Part shown: positions 26,272 through 35,834 of the stretch, in pieces
Layout of the letters: the number at the start of each line of letters is the position of its first letter
Numbering within the stretch: position 1 is the stretch's first letter
Assembly (NCBI GenBank): GCA_023391285.1
Contig: JAEWBF010000097.1
Coordinates: forward strand, 58,445-122,444
Length of the DNA stretch: 64,000 nucleotides
Reading direction: 5' to 3'
DNA from: Verrucomicrobiota bacterium
GTDB taxonomy: Bacteria; Verrucomicrobiota; Verrucomicrobiia; Opitutales; Opitutaceae
Translations under genes and position numbers: made by a program
The notes under the pieces: model-generated
The model's input: the letters and a program-made list of their open reading frames with translations, nothing else
Told to the model about the DNA's origin: nothing
Database searches by the model: none

Positions 26272-29163
26272 TCAATGAGTCGATTCCGATGCAGGGATGA
26301 TCGCGGGCGTCGCGGCGTCGTTGAAGAAGGGTGCGAAGGCGCGACGCACGATCGCGCGTTGGTCGTGCAGGTAGTCGCGGAACGATGCGAGCGGAGGCCG
26401 TTCGAGGGCTCGTCGGGCGCGCGTGACGGCGAGGGCGAGTTGCCAGTTGTAGTCTTCGATCACGGGGCGCAGGTCGGTGGTTTTCTCGATCGACGGCGGT
26501 TCCGTTTGGCCGAGCGGCGAGGACTGCGGACTGCGCAGGCTGTGCGGCGCGCGTGTGGCGAGGAGTTGTTCGAGGATGGCGGCGGAGCGTTGAGCGTCGG
26601 GGGGCGTGAGGGGCTGGCGTTGCGCGAGCGCTTCCACGGCCATGGCGACGGCGTTGCGAAGGTTGATCGGAAGCGTGGCGTCGGCGGCGAGTTCTTCGAG
26701 CAGCGGAAGACTGCGGGGCGTGATGCAGCGCTTGAGCAAAGTGAGCGCGGCATACCAGCGGGCCATGTAGAACCATTCCTGTTGCGGCTTCGTGATGTCG
26801 CGCGTGCGGTCGTCTTCGCGCGTGCGGATCGCGTGCCAGAGGCGGAGCTCGGCGCGCTCGTCGTGCCACATGGCGAGCAGGGCGGCGGCTCGCCAAGAGG
26901 TGGTGGCGTGCGGGGAATCGAGCAAGGAGAGGACGCGTTCGTGCGCGGCGTCCTTGGCGCGGAAAAGATGCCAGAGTGCGGCGGTCGCGGGGCCGTTGCT
27001 GAGCTCGTTGAGCCAGGTCTCGAGCGTGGTGGAGTCGACGTGAAAGTAGTCGGGTCCGGCGACGTGGCCGAACGCGGTGTCGTTCGAGTCCGAGAGTTTG
27101 ACAGCGCCGGTTTGCGCGAGGCGTGTTTGCAATTCGTCGACGGGCACGCTGCGGAGGGCGCCGTCGTGCGCGAGCGAGAGGACGGCGGCGAGGCCGGCGA
27201 TTTCCCCGATGCGCTGCATGTCGCGCTGCATGCGAAACGAGTGATGGGCCTCCTCGGAGACGCCGAGTGCGCGGCAGGCGAGGACGACATTGTTCAACGT
27301 GCGCGGCAGCAATGCGCGGAAGGGGATTTCGCAGGCGAGACGGCCATACCATTGCTGGCAGACCCAGACCCAGAACGCGGCTTCGTCGGTCTCGAATTCG
27401 TAATCGCGCGCGTGGTTGTCGTAGTGGCATCCCGTGTAGCCGACGCCATCGGGGAAGCTGCGGCGGTTGATCAGATCGTCGAGGGTGAGCGTGTAGTCGG
27501 TGTCGACGTGGCGCGACTGGCGAAGGCCGAGCAGCGGGGCGATGTAGGTCGGGCGCGACTCGGCGTCGTAGCGCGCTTGCACATAGTGATCGATCGCGCT
27601 GAGCCGGGCGCGGGTAAAATCGTGGGCATCGGTCGGGTCGCAGAAGCCCGCGTCGAAATTGATGATCTGAAGTTTCGCGGTGCCTTGCTCGACTTTGGCG
27701 CGGCCGGAAGATTGGCCGTAGGCGTGAAGCAGGCCATCGCCGCGACGGCCGAGTCGGAAGGATGCGCCGGCGCGGGCGGCGAGATCGCCGTCGCCGGTGG
27801 CGTCGATCCAGGCGCGAGCGCGCACGGTTTCGGGGCCGGCCGGAGTCGCGAGAAGCGTTTCGCGCACGCGATGATTTTCGGCGCGCACGGCGTGCAGATG
27901 TGACTCGGGGCGCACGCGCACGCCGGCTTCGGCGAGCATGGCGTCGAAGACGAGTTTCTTCGCTTCGGGATGAAAGCCTCCGACTTGGGCGGGCGTGCCG
28001 AAGAGCGGCATGAGTTCGCGGACGCGTTGATCGACCTCTTCCTGCAGGCCGCCTTTGACGCCGAAATAGTAGACGTGAATGCCGCCGCCGGTGCCGATGC
28101 CGCCGCAGAAAGGCATCGCGTCGAAGGCGAATACCTTGGCTCCGGCGCGCGCGGAGCTGATCGCGGCGAGTGCGCCGCCGGTGCCGAGACCGGCGATCGC
28201 GACATCGCTTTCGTGCACGAGAGATGACGACGGGGCGGAAGCGGTGAGCGGGGGTTCGGCTTCGGGCTTCGCGACGGCGACGGTGGTGAGGGCGTCGAAT
28301 CCGCGACGGCCCGAAATAAACTTTTCGGCGAGGGTGCGTCCGCTGGCGCCGACGAACACGACGTTGTTGGGCAGGCCGCCTTGTGATGCGTCGTGCGCTG
28401 TGTCACGCAGGCGGTAGGTTTTCCATGGCACGACGCTGCCGTGTGTGAGGACGGCGCCTTTCATCTCGCTGGCGAACGTCGCGTGCAAGGTGCGGAGTGC
28501 GGGCAGCCAGGTGTCACGCGGGCGCGGCGCGTCGGCGGGAAGCCGGATCGTCAGCGTGTGTTCGTTGGCCCAGCCACTGGACGTCCACTGGAGCGGCAGT
28601 CCGTCGGGCGTGGTGAGCGGGGTGGTCGACGGCGCGATCGGCCGGGGGTGGCGGAAGAAGAGCGTGAGGATTTGCGCATCCGGCGCCGGCGCCTGCCAGG
28701 AGGGCGACAGAAGGGTGGCGATCTCGCCGCGGTCGGTGGCGTCGATCCATTGCTTTGACCGCAATGTCATCGGGCCCGATTTCGTAGCGAGCGTCATCGC
28801 GCTGAGCAGGCCGGCGGCGTCGCGATGCGCGGAGAACGGCGCGGCGAAGTAGAGCGTCGGGAGTTTTTCCGCGTTCAACAAATCCGTGGCTAGGACCTCG
28901 GCGATGGCGCCGTCGTGATGACGCGCGGCGTCGGGCCGGTGTTGGGCGAGGCGTTGTTGCCAGGCTTGCCAGAGCGGATCGGTCGAGTCGCCGGCGTCGC
29001 TGGCGAATGCGAGCCCGCTTTCGGTCAGCAGCGTGGCGTGTCGCTCGACGAGCAGCGTGCGGCGTCCGGCGCGGTGGCTGCTCAGTGCAGCGGCGAAGCC
29101 GGCGTAACCGGCGCCGAAAACGACGACGTCGTAAACGACGGAGTTGAGCGGAATGAATCTCAT
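26272..29163 (-). CDS. Double FAD-binding oxidoreductase with helical tail
   Basis: A 963-residue protein. Residues 1-310 hold one FAD-binding domain (VYDVVVFGAGYAGFAAALSS near 8-27, FVGASGRTLAEKFISGRRG near 290). Residues 315-690 hold a second, complete FAD_oxidored-type domain (VAIAGLGTGGALAAISSARAG; PFCGGIGTGGG). Residues 700-960 are helical and HEAT-like. Single-domain relatives are common in polysaccharide-degrading loci and are thought to oxidise sugars or sugar acids. Two dinucleotide folds in tandem in one chain are unusual. The stop is one base before the dehydrogenase start. The first domain may be structural or act on a second substrate. Confidence 0.82.
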   Translation of the reverse strand: MRFIPLNSVVYDVVVFGAGYAGFAAALSSHRAGRRTLLVERHATLLTESGLAFASDAGDSTDPLWQAWQQRLAQHRPDAARHHDGAIAEVLATDLLNAEKLPTLYFAAPFSAHRDAAGLLSAMTLATKSGPMTLRSKQWIDATDRGEIATLLSPSWQAPAPDAQILTLFFRHPRPIAPSTTPLTTPDGLPLQWTSSGWANEHTLTIRLPADAPRPRDTWLPALRTLHATFASEMKGAVLTHGSVVPWKTYRLRDTAHDASQGGLPNNVVFVGASGRTLAEKFISGRRGFDALTTVAVAKPEAEPPLTASAPSSSLVHESDVAIAGLGTGGALAAISSARAGAKVFAFDAMPFCGGIGTGGGIHVYYFGVKGGLQEEVDQRVRELMPLFGTPAQVGGFHPEAKKLVFDAMLAEAGVRVRPESHLHAVRAENHRVRETLLATPAGPETVRARAWIDATGDGDLAARAGASFRLGRRGDGLLHAYGQSSGRAKVEQGTAKLQIINFDAGFCDPTDAHDFTRARLSAIDHYVQARYDAESRPTYIAPLLGLRQSRHVDTDYTLTLDDLINRRSFPDGVGYTGCHYDNHARDYEFETDEAAFWVWVCQQWYGRLACEIPFRALLPRTLNNVVLACRALGVSEEAHHSFRMQRDMQRIGEIAGLAAVLSLAHDGALRSVPVDELQTRLAQTGAVKLSDSNDTAFGHVAGPDYFHVDSTTLETWLNELSNGPATAALWHLFRAKDAAHERVLSLLDSPHATTSWRAAALLAMWHDERAELRLWHAIRTREDDRTRDITKPQQEWFYMARWYAALTLLKRCITPRSLPLLEELAADATLPINLRNAVAMAVEALAQRQPLTPPDAQRSAAILEQLLATRAPHSLRSPQSSPLGQTEPPSIEKTTDLRPVIEDYNWQLALAVTRARRALERPPLASFRDYLHDQRAIVRRAFAPFFNDAATPAIIPASESTH

Positions 29164-29179
29164 GATGCGAACGAGTGCC

Positions 29180-30712
29180 TCAGACTTTTCCGCGCCTTTG
29201 TTCGAGCTCGCCGCGGATCTTCGAGGCGACCGAGCGGCTCAAGGGGTAATACCAGGCGAATGCGACCGAGATGATCCAGAAGCCGATCGGCAGCCACAGG
29301 AACGTGTGGAACATGCGATGGATGACGGCCGGATCCTGCGCGGGCAGTGAGGCGTCGAAGCCGGACCATTCGAGGACGGCTCCGCCGAGGCCGACGGAGA
29401 TGGTGAGCGCGGCTTTGACGAACCAGGAGTAGAACGCGTTCAGCGAGCCCTCGCGGCGGCGCGCGGTGTGGTATTCGTCCCAGTCGACCACGTCCGCCTT
29501 CATCGCCGGCATGAACAGCCAGATGGCGGAGATGCCGATGGATTCGACGACGCCGGAGAAGATCTGCCAGTAAGGATGCTCGGGCGTCATCAAGACGTAG
29601 TTGGCCACGTGGCCGACGATGATGAAGCCGAGCATGGTCAGCGTGATGAGGCGTTTGTCGAAGCGCTCGCTGAGCTTCGTCAGGAGGGGGATCGAGAGAA
29701 AACCGGTGACGATGACGACGGTGGATTTCCAGCCGGCGATCGTGGCGCCGCGCACGAGGTCGCCTTCGCAGACGTAATAGAAATTCACATACATGCTCAG
29801 GCCGCTGACGGAGACGTTTCCGATGAGCAGGAAGAAGGTCATGCCGATGAGCTGCCACAGCGGCTTGCAGTGCAGGGACTCGCGCAGGCTGGTGAGGAAG
29901 GGCGTCTTCGGCTGGCGCTTGGCCTCGGCTTGATAATAGCGCTCCTTCACGAAGAGCGCCGGGCTGAGCGAGACGACGAGCATGGCCAGGCAGAGGATCC
30001 AACCCACGACGCGCATGCCGACGACGGCGGCGTTTTCGCCGGCGAGGGGATTCGCCAGCCATGTGGCGGCGGGTTGCACCCATTCGAGGAATGACCGGGC
30101 CAGCTCGCCTTTTCCTTCGAAGGCTTTCGGGTCGTTCATCGCGAGCATGCCCATCAAGAGGACCAACGCGAAGATCCATCCCATGATCAGGTAGCCGACT
30201 TTCGCGAACGCGGAGCCCCAGGCGGCGAGACGCGTGCGTTCGTCGTAGCTCGGCGTGAGCTCGAGTTGCAGCGCGTAGTAGGGCATCGACCAGACGGTGT
30301 AGGTCGTGAAGAAAAGCAGACCGATGGCGGTGAGGGCCACCGCGCGGCCGGTGTCGCCCCATTCGGCGGGCATGTGCCAGAAAAGTGGATACACCAGCGC
30401 GGTCGCGATGCCGCCGATGAAGATGAACGGGCGCCGGCGACCCCACTTCGTGCGGGCGTTGTCCGAGATGTTGCCCATGATCGGGTCGGTGATGGCATCC
30501 CAGATGCGGAAGATGACCTGGACTGCGCTCAGCAAAATCGGGCTCATGCCGAGGCCGATGTTGAACACCGGCAACCAGAGCGTGCCCAAGGTCAGCGAGG
30601 TGCAGAAGATGTCCATGTTCACGCCGAACGCGAAGGCGAGCTTCTGCCGGAGCGGGATGCGGTCCTCCGGAGAAATCCTGGCGGCGCGGGCGGTTTCGGC
30701 GGACGTGGACAT
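29180..30712 (-). CDS. GPH-family sugar:cation symporter
   Basis: A 510-residue inner-membrane transporter of the glycoside-pentoside-hexuronide family (MelB fold, 12 helices). Signatures are FRIWDAITDPIMGNISDNARTKWGRRRPFIFIGG near 75-110 and DEYHTARRREGSLNAFYSW near 415. It likely imports an oligosaccharide or uronide with Na+ or H+. It starts 29 bases after the upstream glycoside hydrolase gene stop and ends 17 bases before the oxidoreductase, so it belongs to the same operon. Confidence 0.9.
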   Translation of the reverse strand: MSTSAETARAARISPEDRIPLRQKLAFAFGVNMDIFCTSLTLGTLWLPVFNIGLGMSPILLSAVQVIFRIWDAITDPIMGNISDNARTKWGRRRPFIFIGGIATALVYPLFWHMPAEWGDTGRAVALTAIGLLFFTTYTVWSMPYYALQLELTPSYDERTRLAAWGSAFAKVGYLIMGWIFALVLLMGMLAMNDPKAFEGKGELARSFLEWVQPAATWLANPLAGENAAVVGMRVVGWILCLAMLVVSLSPALFVKERYYQAEAKRQPKTPFLTSLRESLHCKPLWQLIGMTFFLLIGNVSVSGLSMYVNFYYVCEGDLVRGATIAGWKSTVVIVTGFLSIPLLTKLSERFDKRLITLTMLGFIIVGHVANYVLMTPEHPYWQIFSGVVESIGISAIWLFMPAMKADVVDWDEYHTARRREGSLNAFYSWFVKAALTISVGLGGAVLEWSGFDASLPAQDPAVIHRMFHTFLWLPIGFWIISVAFAWYYPLSRSVASKIRGELEQRRGKV

Positions 30713-30740
30713 GAATGAAGGGGCGGGGCGCGAGCGGGGT

Positions 30741-33542
30741 TTATCGGACAAGTTCGTAGGCGAGCTGCGCGCCTTCGGCGGTGACGGTGGAAATCCGGAG
30801 CGTCCACGCCTCGCCGTCGCGACTCAGCGCAATCGGGCGAACGCGCGCGCCGGTGGCGTCGACGACCCACGCTTGCCACTCGCCGTCGGGCAAGCGCAGG
30901 CGAAGGGTGGCCTCGCCGCGGGCGAGCAGGTGCGGGCCTTTGCCCCAGGATTTGAGCAGCTTGCGATCGGTGTGACCGAATTCCATGCCCGCGGGCAGCG
31001 CGTCGGTGAGATGCGTGACGAGAATGCGACGCGCGTCGGCGAGCGCGGGCTCGGCATGGTCGGCGGCGAGGGTGATGACCGAGACGGCGCCGCGCGTGGC
31101 GCCGTTGTGGAGGGTCACGTGTTCGCCTTGGAGTTCGCTGTGCGGCGCGGCGATGAACAATTCGCTCCGGGGCGTGACGACCTTCACGGTGCCGGCCTCG
31201 GCGGAGAGTTCGATCTGGCGCGTGTCGCTGACGTAACGCGTGTGGTCGGGTGAAACGGAATCGGCGGGCAGAATGCCGTCGCGTTGGAGTTGGTCGGCGA
31301 GCGCGGGAGAGTTCGAGTAGGTGTGCGCGGGGGAAGCGGGCGGAACTTCGCCGGTGACGATGGCGGCGACGCGGTGTTGGGGCGGAAGTTTTTCCGCCAC
31401 GCTGGCCGGCTGACCGGTGAGCGAGCCGAGGCGGGCCACGAGACCGAGCGGCGAGAAATCGCCGGGAAACAGGCGGCCGAGCGCGGAGAATGCTTCTTCG
31501 GGACGAACCGCGTAGACGATCGCGCGTTGGGCGGGAGCGATGTCACCGCGTTGAAAGAGAAACGCGCCCACGCGATCGGCGATCAGGCCGATGGGGTCGT
31601 TGGCGATGGCGAAGTAGTTTTCGGTGCCGCTGTGAATCGCCATCTGGCGACTCATCGCGTATTGGAAATTATAGAGCGCGTCCCAGTCCTGCAGGCTCGC
31701 ATACGCGGGCATCAGCACGGCGCCCTCGAAGCGATACTGGTTGGGGCGGCAGAAGTTGAATTCGGTGCTGACGAACGGCTTTCCGAAAATGCGCGTGGGC
31801 ATGATGCGGTTGGGCATCTTGGCGCGGGCGCGGACGGCGCTGCCTTGGCCGAAGGCGTAGGGCGCGGCCCAGGATTTCACGGGAAATTTCGGGTGATCCC
31901 AATAGCTGTGGCAATCGACGTAGTCGTAGTGCTCGCGCACATACGCGAGGCCTTGGGAAATCGTGTAGTTGGCGCCCGTGAGCAGGGCTTTGGTGCCGAG
32001 CGAACGCAGATGGGCGAACATCCTTTGGTCCGAGCGGCGATTGAGATCGTGGATGAAGCGATTGAATTCGGGGTTCGAGGAAACGGCTTCGCCGACGCCG
32101 CCTGCAGCGAGAAAAGCCTCGGCGTAGAGCGCGAGCACGTCCGGGTATTGCTGGATGCGGTTGAAGAGCGGGTTCTCGTTTACCGGGCAGATGCCGATGA
32201 GCGCGGGATCTTCCGCCCAGGTGAGGCCGGTGTAGGGATTGCGGTGGGTGAGCAGATTGGTGGCGAATCGCGCCCAAGAATCGTAAGCGGCCTCGCTGAT
32301 GGGCAGGAGCGATTTGAATTCTTTTCGTCCGCGACCGGTGACGGAAGAGAAGCGGTCCACCTCCTCTTCGCTGAAGGGCCGCGAACTGAAGAGGTCGATG
32401 TTGAGGTAGAGACCGCGTTTTTTGAGGGCGGCGAAAAGGTAGTCGAGTTTGTCGAGTTCCTGCGCGTTGAGCTCCCAGGAGCGTTCGCCGCCGCGCGCGA
32501 GAGTTCCGTCAAAGTGGTGGAAGCGAACGGAGTTGTAGCCGGAACGGGCGAGACGATCGGCGAGGAGATCGGCTTCGTCTTTCTCGAGGAACTGCGCGGA
32601 GAAACACAGATTGACGCCCCAGAAGCGGACGCGCACGCCGGGTTGTTGCTCGAATTCGAAATGGCCGTGCGAGGTGGCGCGCAGCGCGCCGTAGCGGCCG
32701 GCGGGCGCGTGGAGCTGTGATGAAAAATCGAATACGCCGCCAAGGGCGATATCGAGCGAGTGGGCGTAGGGTCCCCAATCTGGGCCAGCCTGGATCGTGA
32801 ACGGCTGCGCGATCGTGCCGACGGCGATGTCCTGCTGCGAAGCCGAAGCGCCGACGATCATCCACGGTGCGGCGCCCGAGAGTTCGAACGTGAGGGCGGC
32901 GAGCGGTTTTTCCTCGATGCGGAAACGCGAGAGGAACAGGCCGATCGAGGCGGTGGGGTTTTCGGACTCCCAGGCGATTTCGGCATTCTCCGCGGGCGCG
33001 GGATCGCGCCAGTTGCCGATGTCGTGGCGGTTGCGGACCTCGTGGCGCGTTTCGCTGCCGTCAACGTAGCGAACCACGAGCGTGCCGATGATGGCGGAGG
33101 ACGCCGGGGGATTCGCGGCGGCGTGCAACAGGTAGAGATTGCGGAAAGTGCCGCCCGACAGCGGAAGCGTGGCGGTGGAGCGCGATGCGGTGAGGTCCGC
33201 GGAAAGGTCGGTGGCGGCGCGTGCCGCTTCGCCTGCGTCGTGGGCGACCTGTTGGCTGGCGCGGCCGAGCACGAGAACGGCGCGACCGGCGTTTTGCGCG
33301 GGATCGAGGATTTCGAACGTGACGTTTGAAACGCTGAAACGACCGGGCTTGAACGTCGAAAGATCGTTGTCGGGGCCTTGGTCGGTCCACCCGCCGCGAT
33401 CGTCGCCGGCGACGTCGTCACGAAAGCCGCGGTTCGCGATCTCGCGCAACGAAAGCGATTCGGTCGCCGCGACAAGCGGCGGCGCTGCGAGCGCGGCGAG
33501 GGCGCTGCAGAGGACGAAATGCCTGAGCGAGCGGGGCAACAT
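30741..33542 (-). CDS. Exported cellulase-fold (GH5/GH-A-like) glycoside hydrolase
   Basis: A 933-residue protein. The signal peptide MLPRSLRHFVLCSALAALAA sets the start at 33542. Residues 30-230 form a beta domain that may bind sugar; a TIM barrel spans about 300-650 with FWGVNLCFSAQFLEKDEADL (307-326) and GYNSVRFHHFD (335-345). E456 in CPVNENPLF is the likely acid/base and E594 in FVSTEFNFCRP the likely nucleophile, as in clan GH-A. C-terminal beta domains follow. The precise family and substrate are unknown. A perfect operator-like palindrome lies 121 bases upstream. Confidence 0.82.
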   Translation of the reverse strand: MLPRSLRHFVLCSALAALAAPPLVAATESLSLREIANRGFRDDVAGDDRGGWTDQGPDNDLSTFKPGRFSVSNVTFEILDPAQNAGRAVLVLGRASQQVAHDAGEAARAATDLSADLTASRSTATLPLSGGTFRNLYLLHAAANPPASSAIIGTLVVRYVDGSETRHEVRNRHDIGNWRDPAPAENAEIAWESENPTASIGLFLSRFRIEEKPLAALTFELSGAAPWMIVGASASQQDIAVGTIAQPFTIQAGPDWGPYAHSLDIALGGVFDFSSQLHAPAGRYGALRATSHGHFEFEQQPGVRVRFWGVNLCFSAQFLEKDEADLLADRLARSGYNSVRFHHFDGTLARGGERSWELNAQELDKLDYLFAALKKRGLYLNIDLFSSRPFSEEEVDRFSSVTGRGRKEFKSLLPISEAAYDSWARFATNLLTHRNPYTGLTWAEDPALIGICPVNENPLFNRIQQYPDVLALYAEAFLAAGGVGEAVSSNPEFNRFIHDLNRRSDQRMFAHLRSLGTKALLTGANYTISQGLAYVREHYDYVDCHSYWDHPKFPVKSWAAPYAFGQGSAVRARAKMPNRIMPTRIFGKPFVSTEFNFCRPNQYRFEGAVLMPAYASLQDWDALYNFQYAMSRQMAIHSGTENYFAIANDPIGLIADRVGAFLFQRGDIAPAQRAIVYAVRPEEAFSALGRLFPGDFSPLGLVARLGSLTGQPASVAEKLPPQHRVAAIVTGEVPPASPAHTYSNSPALADQLQRDGILPADSVSPDHTRYVSDTRQIELSAEAGTVKVVTPRSELFIAAPHSELQGEHVTLHNGATRGAVSVITLAADHAEPALADARRILVTHLTDALPAGMEFGHTDRKLLKSWGKGPHLLARGEATLRLRLPDGEWQAWVVDATGARVRPIALSRDGEAWTLRISTVTAEGAQLAYELVR

Positions 33543-33662
33543 GGATGACCAACAACGAAGCGAACGGTGACGACGCTTGGCGGAGACTCCGAGCGTGACG
33601 CCGCCGAACGAGATGCACGGCGAAGATGGATCGGGCGGCGGGGGCTGAATAGGTGACGCGCC

Positions 33663-33674
33663 TCTTACATAAGA
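33663..33674. promoter_or_regulatory. Putative operator, perfect palindrome
   Basis: TCTTACATAAGA, the exact reverse complement of the site at 37899-37910. It lies between the GH36 gene and the cellulase-fold gene, 121 bases before the latter's start, so an internal promoter may begin here. Confidence 0.6.
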
Positions 33675-33703
33675 CGGAGCAGACACAGGAGCGCGAAGCG
33701 CGC

Positions 33704-35788
33704 TTAACGCTTTTTCCATGAGGCGAAGAGAAAGTTGCGCGGGATCGGAATATGCACGTCCAGCGATCCCTCCGCGGTGAGGCGGATGCGACCTTCGCCG
33801 GCGAGCGGCTCGCCTGCGCCGACGAGCGTGGTGGCGACGTGGGGCGGGAGCGGGATGCGTTGAGTAGCGTTCGCGGTGCTTTCGCGGAAAATCAGCGCGT
33901 AGAACAACGATTCCGCGGCGTCGGTGCCGGATGCGTGGGCGCGGCGGGAGATGAAACCGGTCCAAGAAAAGCCGTTGGGCGTGTCGCCGACGGGAAGAAC
34001 GTCACCGACGTGAAACGCGCGGCGGTGCTCCTTCCACAGCGCGATGAGCGGCTGCCATTTCGCGACGATGGCGTCGGGGACGCGGCAAACCTCGAACCAC
34101 GCGAGAGGCGAAGTGGGAAGCGTGACGGCGAAAAGATACTCGGGCGGGTAGCTGGAGGGGCGCAGCGGATCGTCGGTGTAGTTGGCTTCGTTGCGCGCGG
34201 GGTTGAGGAATTGGGCGCGTATCCGTTCGGGGCGGACGTAGTGGGCGAGCGTCCAGACGGAGCGCAGCGTTTGATGCGGATGGTAGCCGGTTTCCTCCGT
34301 GAAGCGATTTTCGAGAAACAAGGCGCCGCCGCCCGGGCGGCCCCAGTAAGTCGGGCGGTTTTCCGCCGTTGCGTCGAAGTCGAAGAAGATCGCGCCGGCG
34401 CTTTCGTCGAGCACGCGGTCGCAGAGCGCGTGAAAACGCGTCTCGGCCAGGCGCGAGTGAAGCTTCAACGCATCGAGCTTGAAGTAGGCGATGCGGTGTT
34501 CGCGCCAGAGACGGAGAATCTGTTCTGCGTCGCGCTCCCAGTTCGCGAGATCGTTCGTGGAGTCGGGCGCATACCACAGACCGAGACGAACGCCGGCCGC
34601 TTCGGCGGCGGCGACGAGGGGAGCGAGGCCGCGCGGGAAACGGGCGGCGTGCGGCGTCCAGAATTCGGGATCGGCGGCCCAAAAGCCGTTCCATACGCCG
34701 CCTGCGGCGACGGTGTTGACGGTGGCGCCTTTTTGCCAGCCGTCGTCGATCTGCACGATCTCGACGCCGAGGCGACGGGCGGCGGCGATTTCCTCGAGCA
34801 CGAAGGCTTCGGAAAGATGCGCGGCGCCGGCGCGGTCGCCCCAGGTGTTGGACAGCAACCGGCCAGGCTGCGGCGGCGCGGCGTCGTAGAAAGCGCGTTG
34901 CAGCGCGTGCAGGGCGAGCGTCGCGCCGGTGGCACCGCCCTCGTAGGCGACGCGGGCGACGGCATAACCGGCGGGACACGCGGTGGCGACGAGTTCGCCG
35001 GATTGGAAGGCGAAGAGGAAATCGAAAAACGGGCTCCACGCCGCGCGGACGTGACGCAGCGGTGCGAGCAGCAACCAGAGAAAACCTTCACCGTTTGGCG
35101 TGGCCGGATCTTCCACGCAGACGAGATTGGTGGTGAGCGGCAGACAGCGTTCGCCGGGGTGGAGGAGGAACTCGCGCGTGAAGACGAGGTTGCTGTGATG
35201 ATCCGTCTGGTCGGTGAACGCGATCTCGCGGGCGAGCAGATGCCGGGAGGCGAGCGCGAAAGGGGGAAGCGCGATCGAGGGGACGGTCGCAAACATCTGG
35301 CCGTTGTCCTTGCGGCGCATGCGGCCGGTGAGCGGCGTTTCCGTTTTGGCGGCGAGGTTGTCCAAACAGGAATCGGTTTCCGGTCCGAAGAGCTGGTGCA
35401 GCGAGCCAGCGATCTGCGGATGGAGTTGGAAACGGTGGAGCCGGAAAACTCCCGCTGGCGAAGAGAAGCGAAGTTCCGCGACGAGCGTGGGTGTATCCAC
35501 GCCGGGACGACGCGTCTCGCGGGTGTCGAACGCGGCGGACCAACCGGTGTTGTCTGCGGGTGCGTCCGGCCAGCTCGCGAGCGGAGCTCCGGCGGCCTGG
35601 AGAGACGGTGGCGCTTGTGGCGAAATCCATTCGCCGCCGCCGGTGCGTTGGAAGGAGACGAGACGCAGGGTGCCATTGGGTTCGGCGCGCCAGCGCTCGC
35701 GGAAGAGCGAATTTTCGAGTGTAAGAAAACCATCCCGCCAAGCGGCGGTGCAGGATGAGGAAAAGGGAGGGAGAGCAGCGGAGCTCAT
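33704..35788 (-). CDS. Alpha-galactosidase-like glycoside hydrolase, GH36 (clan GH-D)
   Basis: A 694-residue enzyme without a clear signal peptide. An N-terminal beta-sandwich is followed by a TIM barrel with VQIDDGWQKG (345-354), VRLGLWYAPDS (400-410) and YFKLDA with the nucleophile D439; an acidic loop FFDFDATAEN near 470 could hold the acid/base. Clan GH-D members cleave terminal alpha-galactose or alpha-N-acetylgalactosamine. It lies 47 bases from the lyase gene upstream and shares its direction. The missing signal peptide suggests action on imported oligosaccharides. Confidence 0.85.
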   Translation of the reverse strand: MSSAALPPFSSSCTAAWRDGFLTLENSLFRERWRAEPNGTLRLVSFQRTGGGEWISPQAPPSLQAAGAPLASWPDAPADNTGWSAAFDTRETRRPGVDTPTLVAELRFSSPAGVFRLHRFQLHPQIAGSLHQLFGPETDSCLDNLAAKTETPLTGRMRRKDNGQMFATVPSIALPPFALASRHLLAREIAFTDQTDHHSNLVFTREFLLHPGERCLPLTTNLVCVEDPATPNGEGFLWLLLAPLRHVRAAWSPFFDFLFAFQSGELVATACPAGYAVARVAYEGGATGATLALHALQRAFYDAAPPQPGRLLSNTWGDRAGAAHLSEAFVLEEIAAARRLGVEIVQIDDGWQKGATVNTVAAGGVWNGFWAADPEFWTPHAARFPRGLAPLVAAAEAAGVRLGLWYAPDSTNDLANWERDAEQILRLWREHRIAYFKLDALKLHSRLAETRFHALCDRVLDESAGAIFFDFDATAENRPTYWGRPGGGALFLENRFTEETGYHPHQTLRSVWTLAHYVRPERIRAQFLNPARNEANYTDDPLRPSSYPPEYLFAVTLPTSPLAWFEVCRVPDAIVAKWQPLIALWKEHRRAFHVGDVLPVGDTPNGFSWTGFISRRAHASGTDAAESLFYALIFRESTANATQRIPLPPHVATTLVGAGEPLAGEGRIRLTAEGSLDVHIPIPRNFLFASWKKR

Positions 35789-35834
35789 GAGGCAAAAGGG
35801 GAAGGCGAGAACGAAGGAGAAGCGGGCCGGCGTT

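Noticed and set aside
26275..27903. 542-residue plus-strand frame opposite the FAD oxidoreductase
   Set aside because: Shadow of the minus-strand gene; composition is typical of antisense translation in high-GC DNA.
33543..33965. Upstream extension of the cellulase-fold protein
   Set aside because: The extension is Arg/Pro-rich and would bury a clear signal peptide; it also covers the operator site and part of the GH36 gene.
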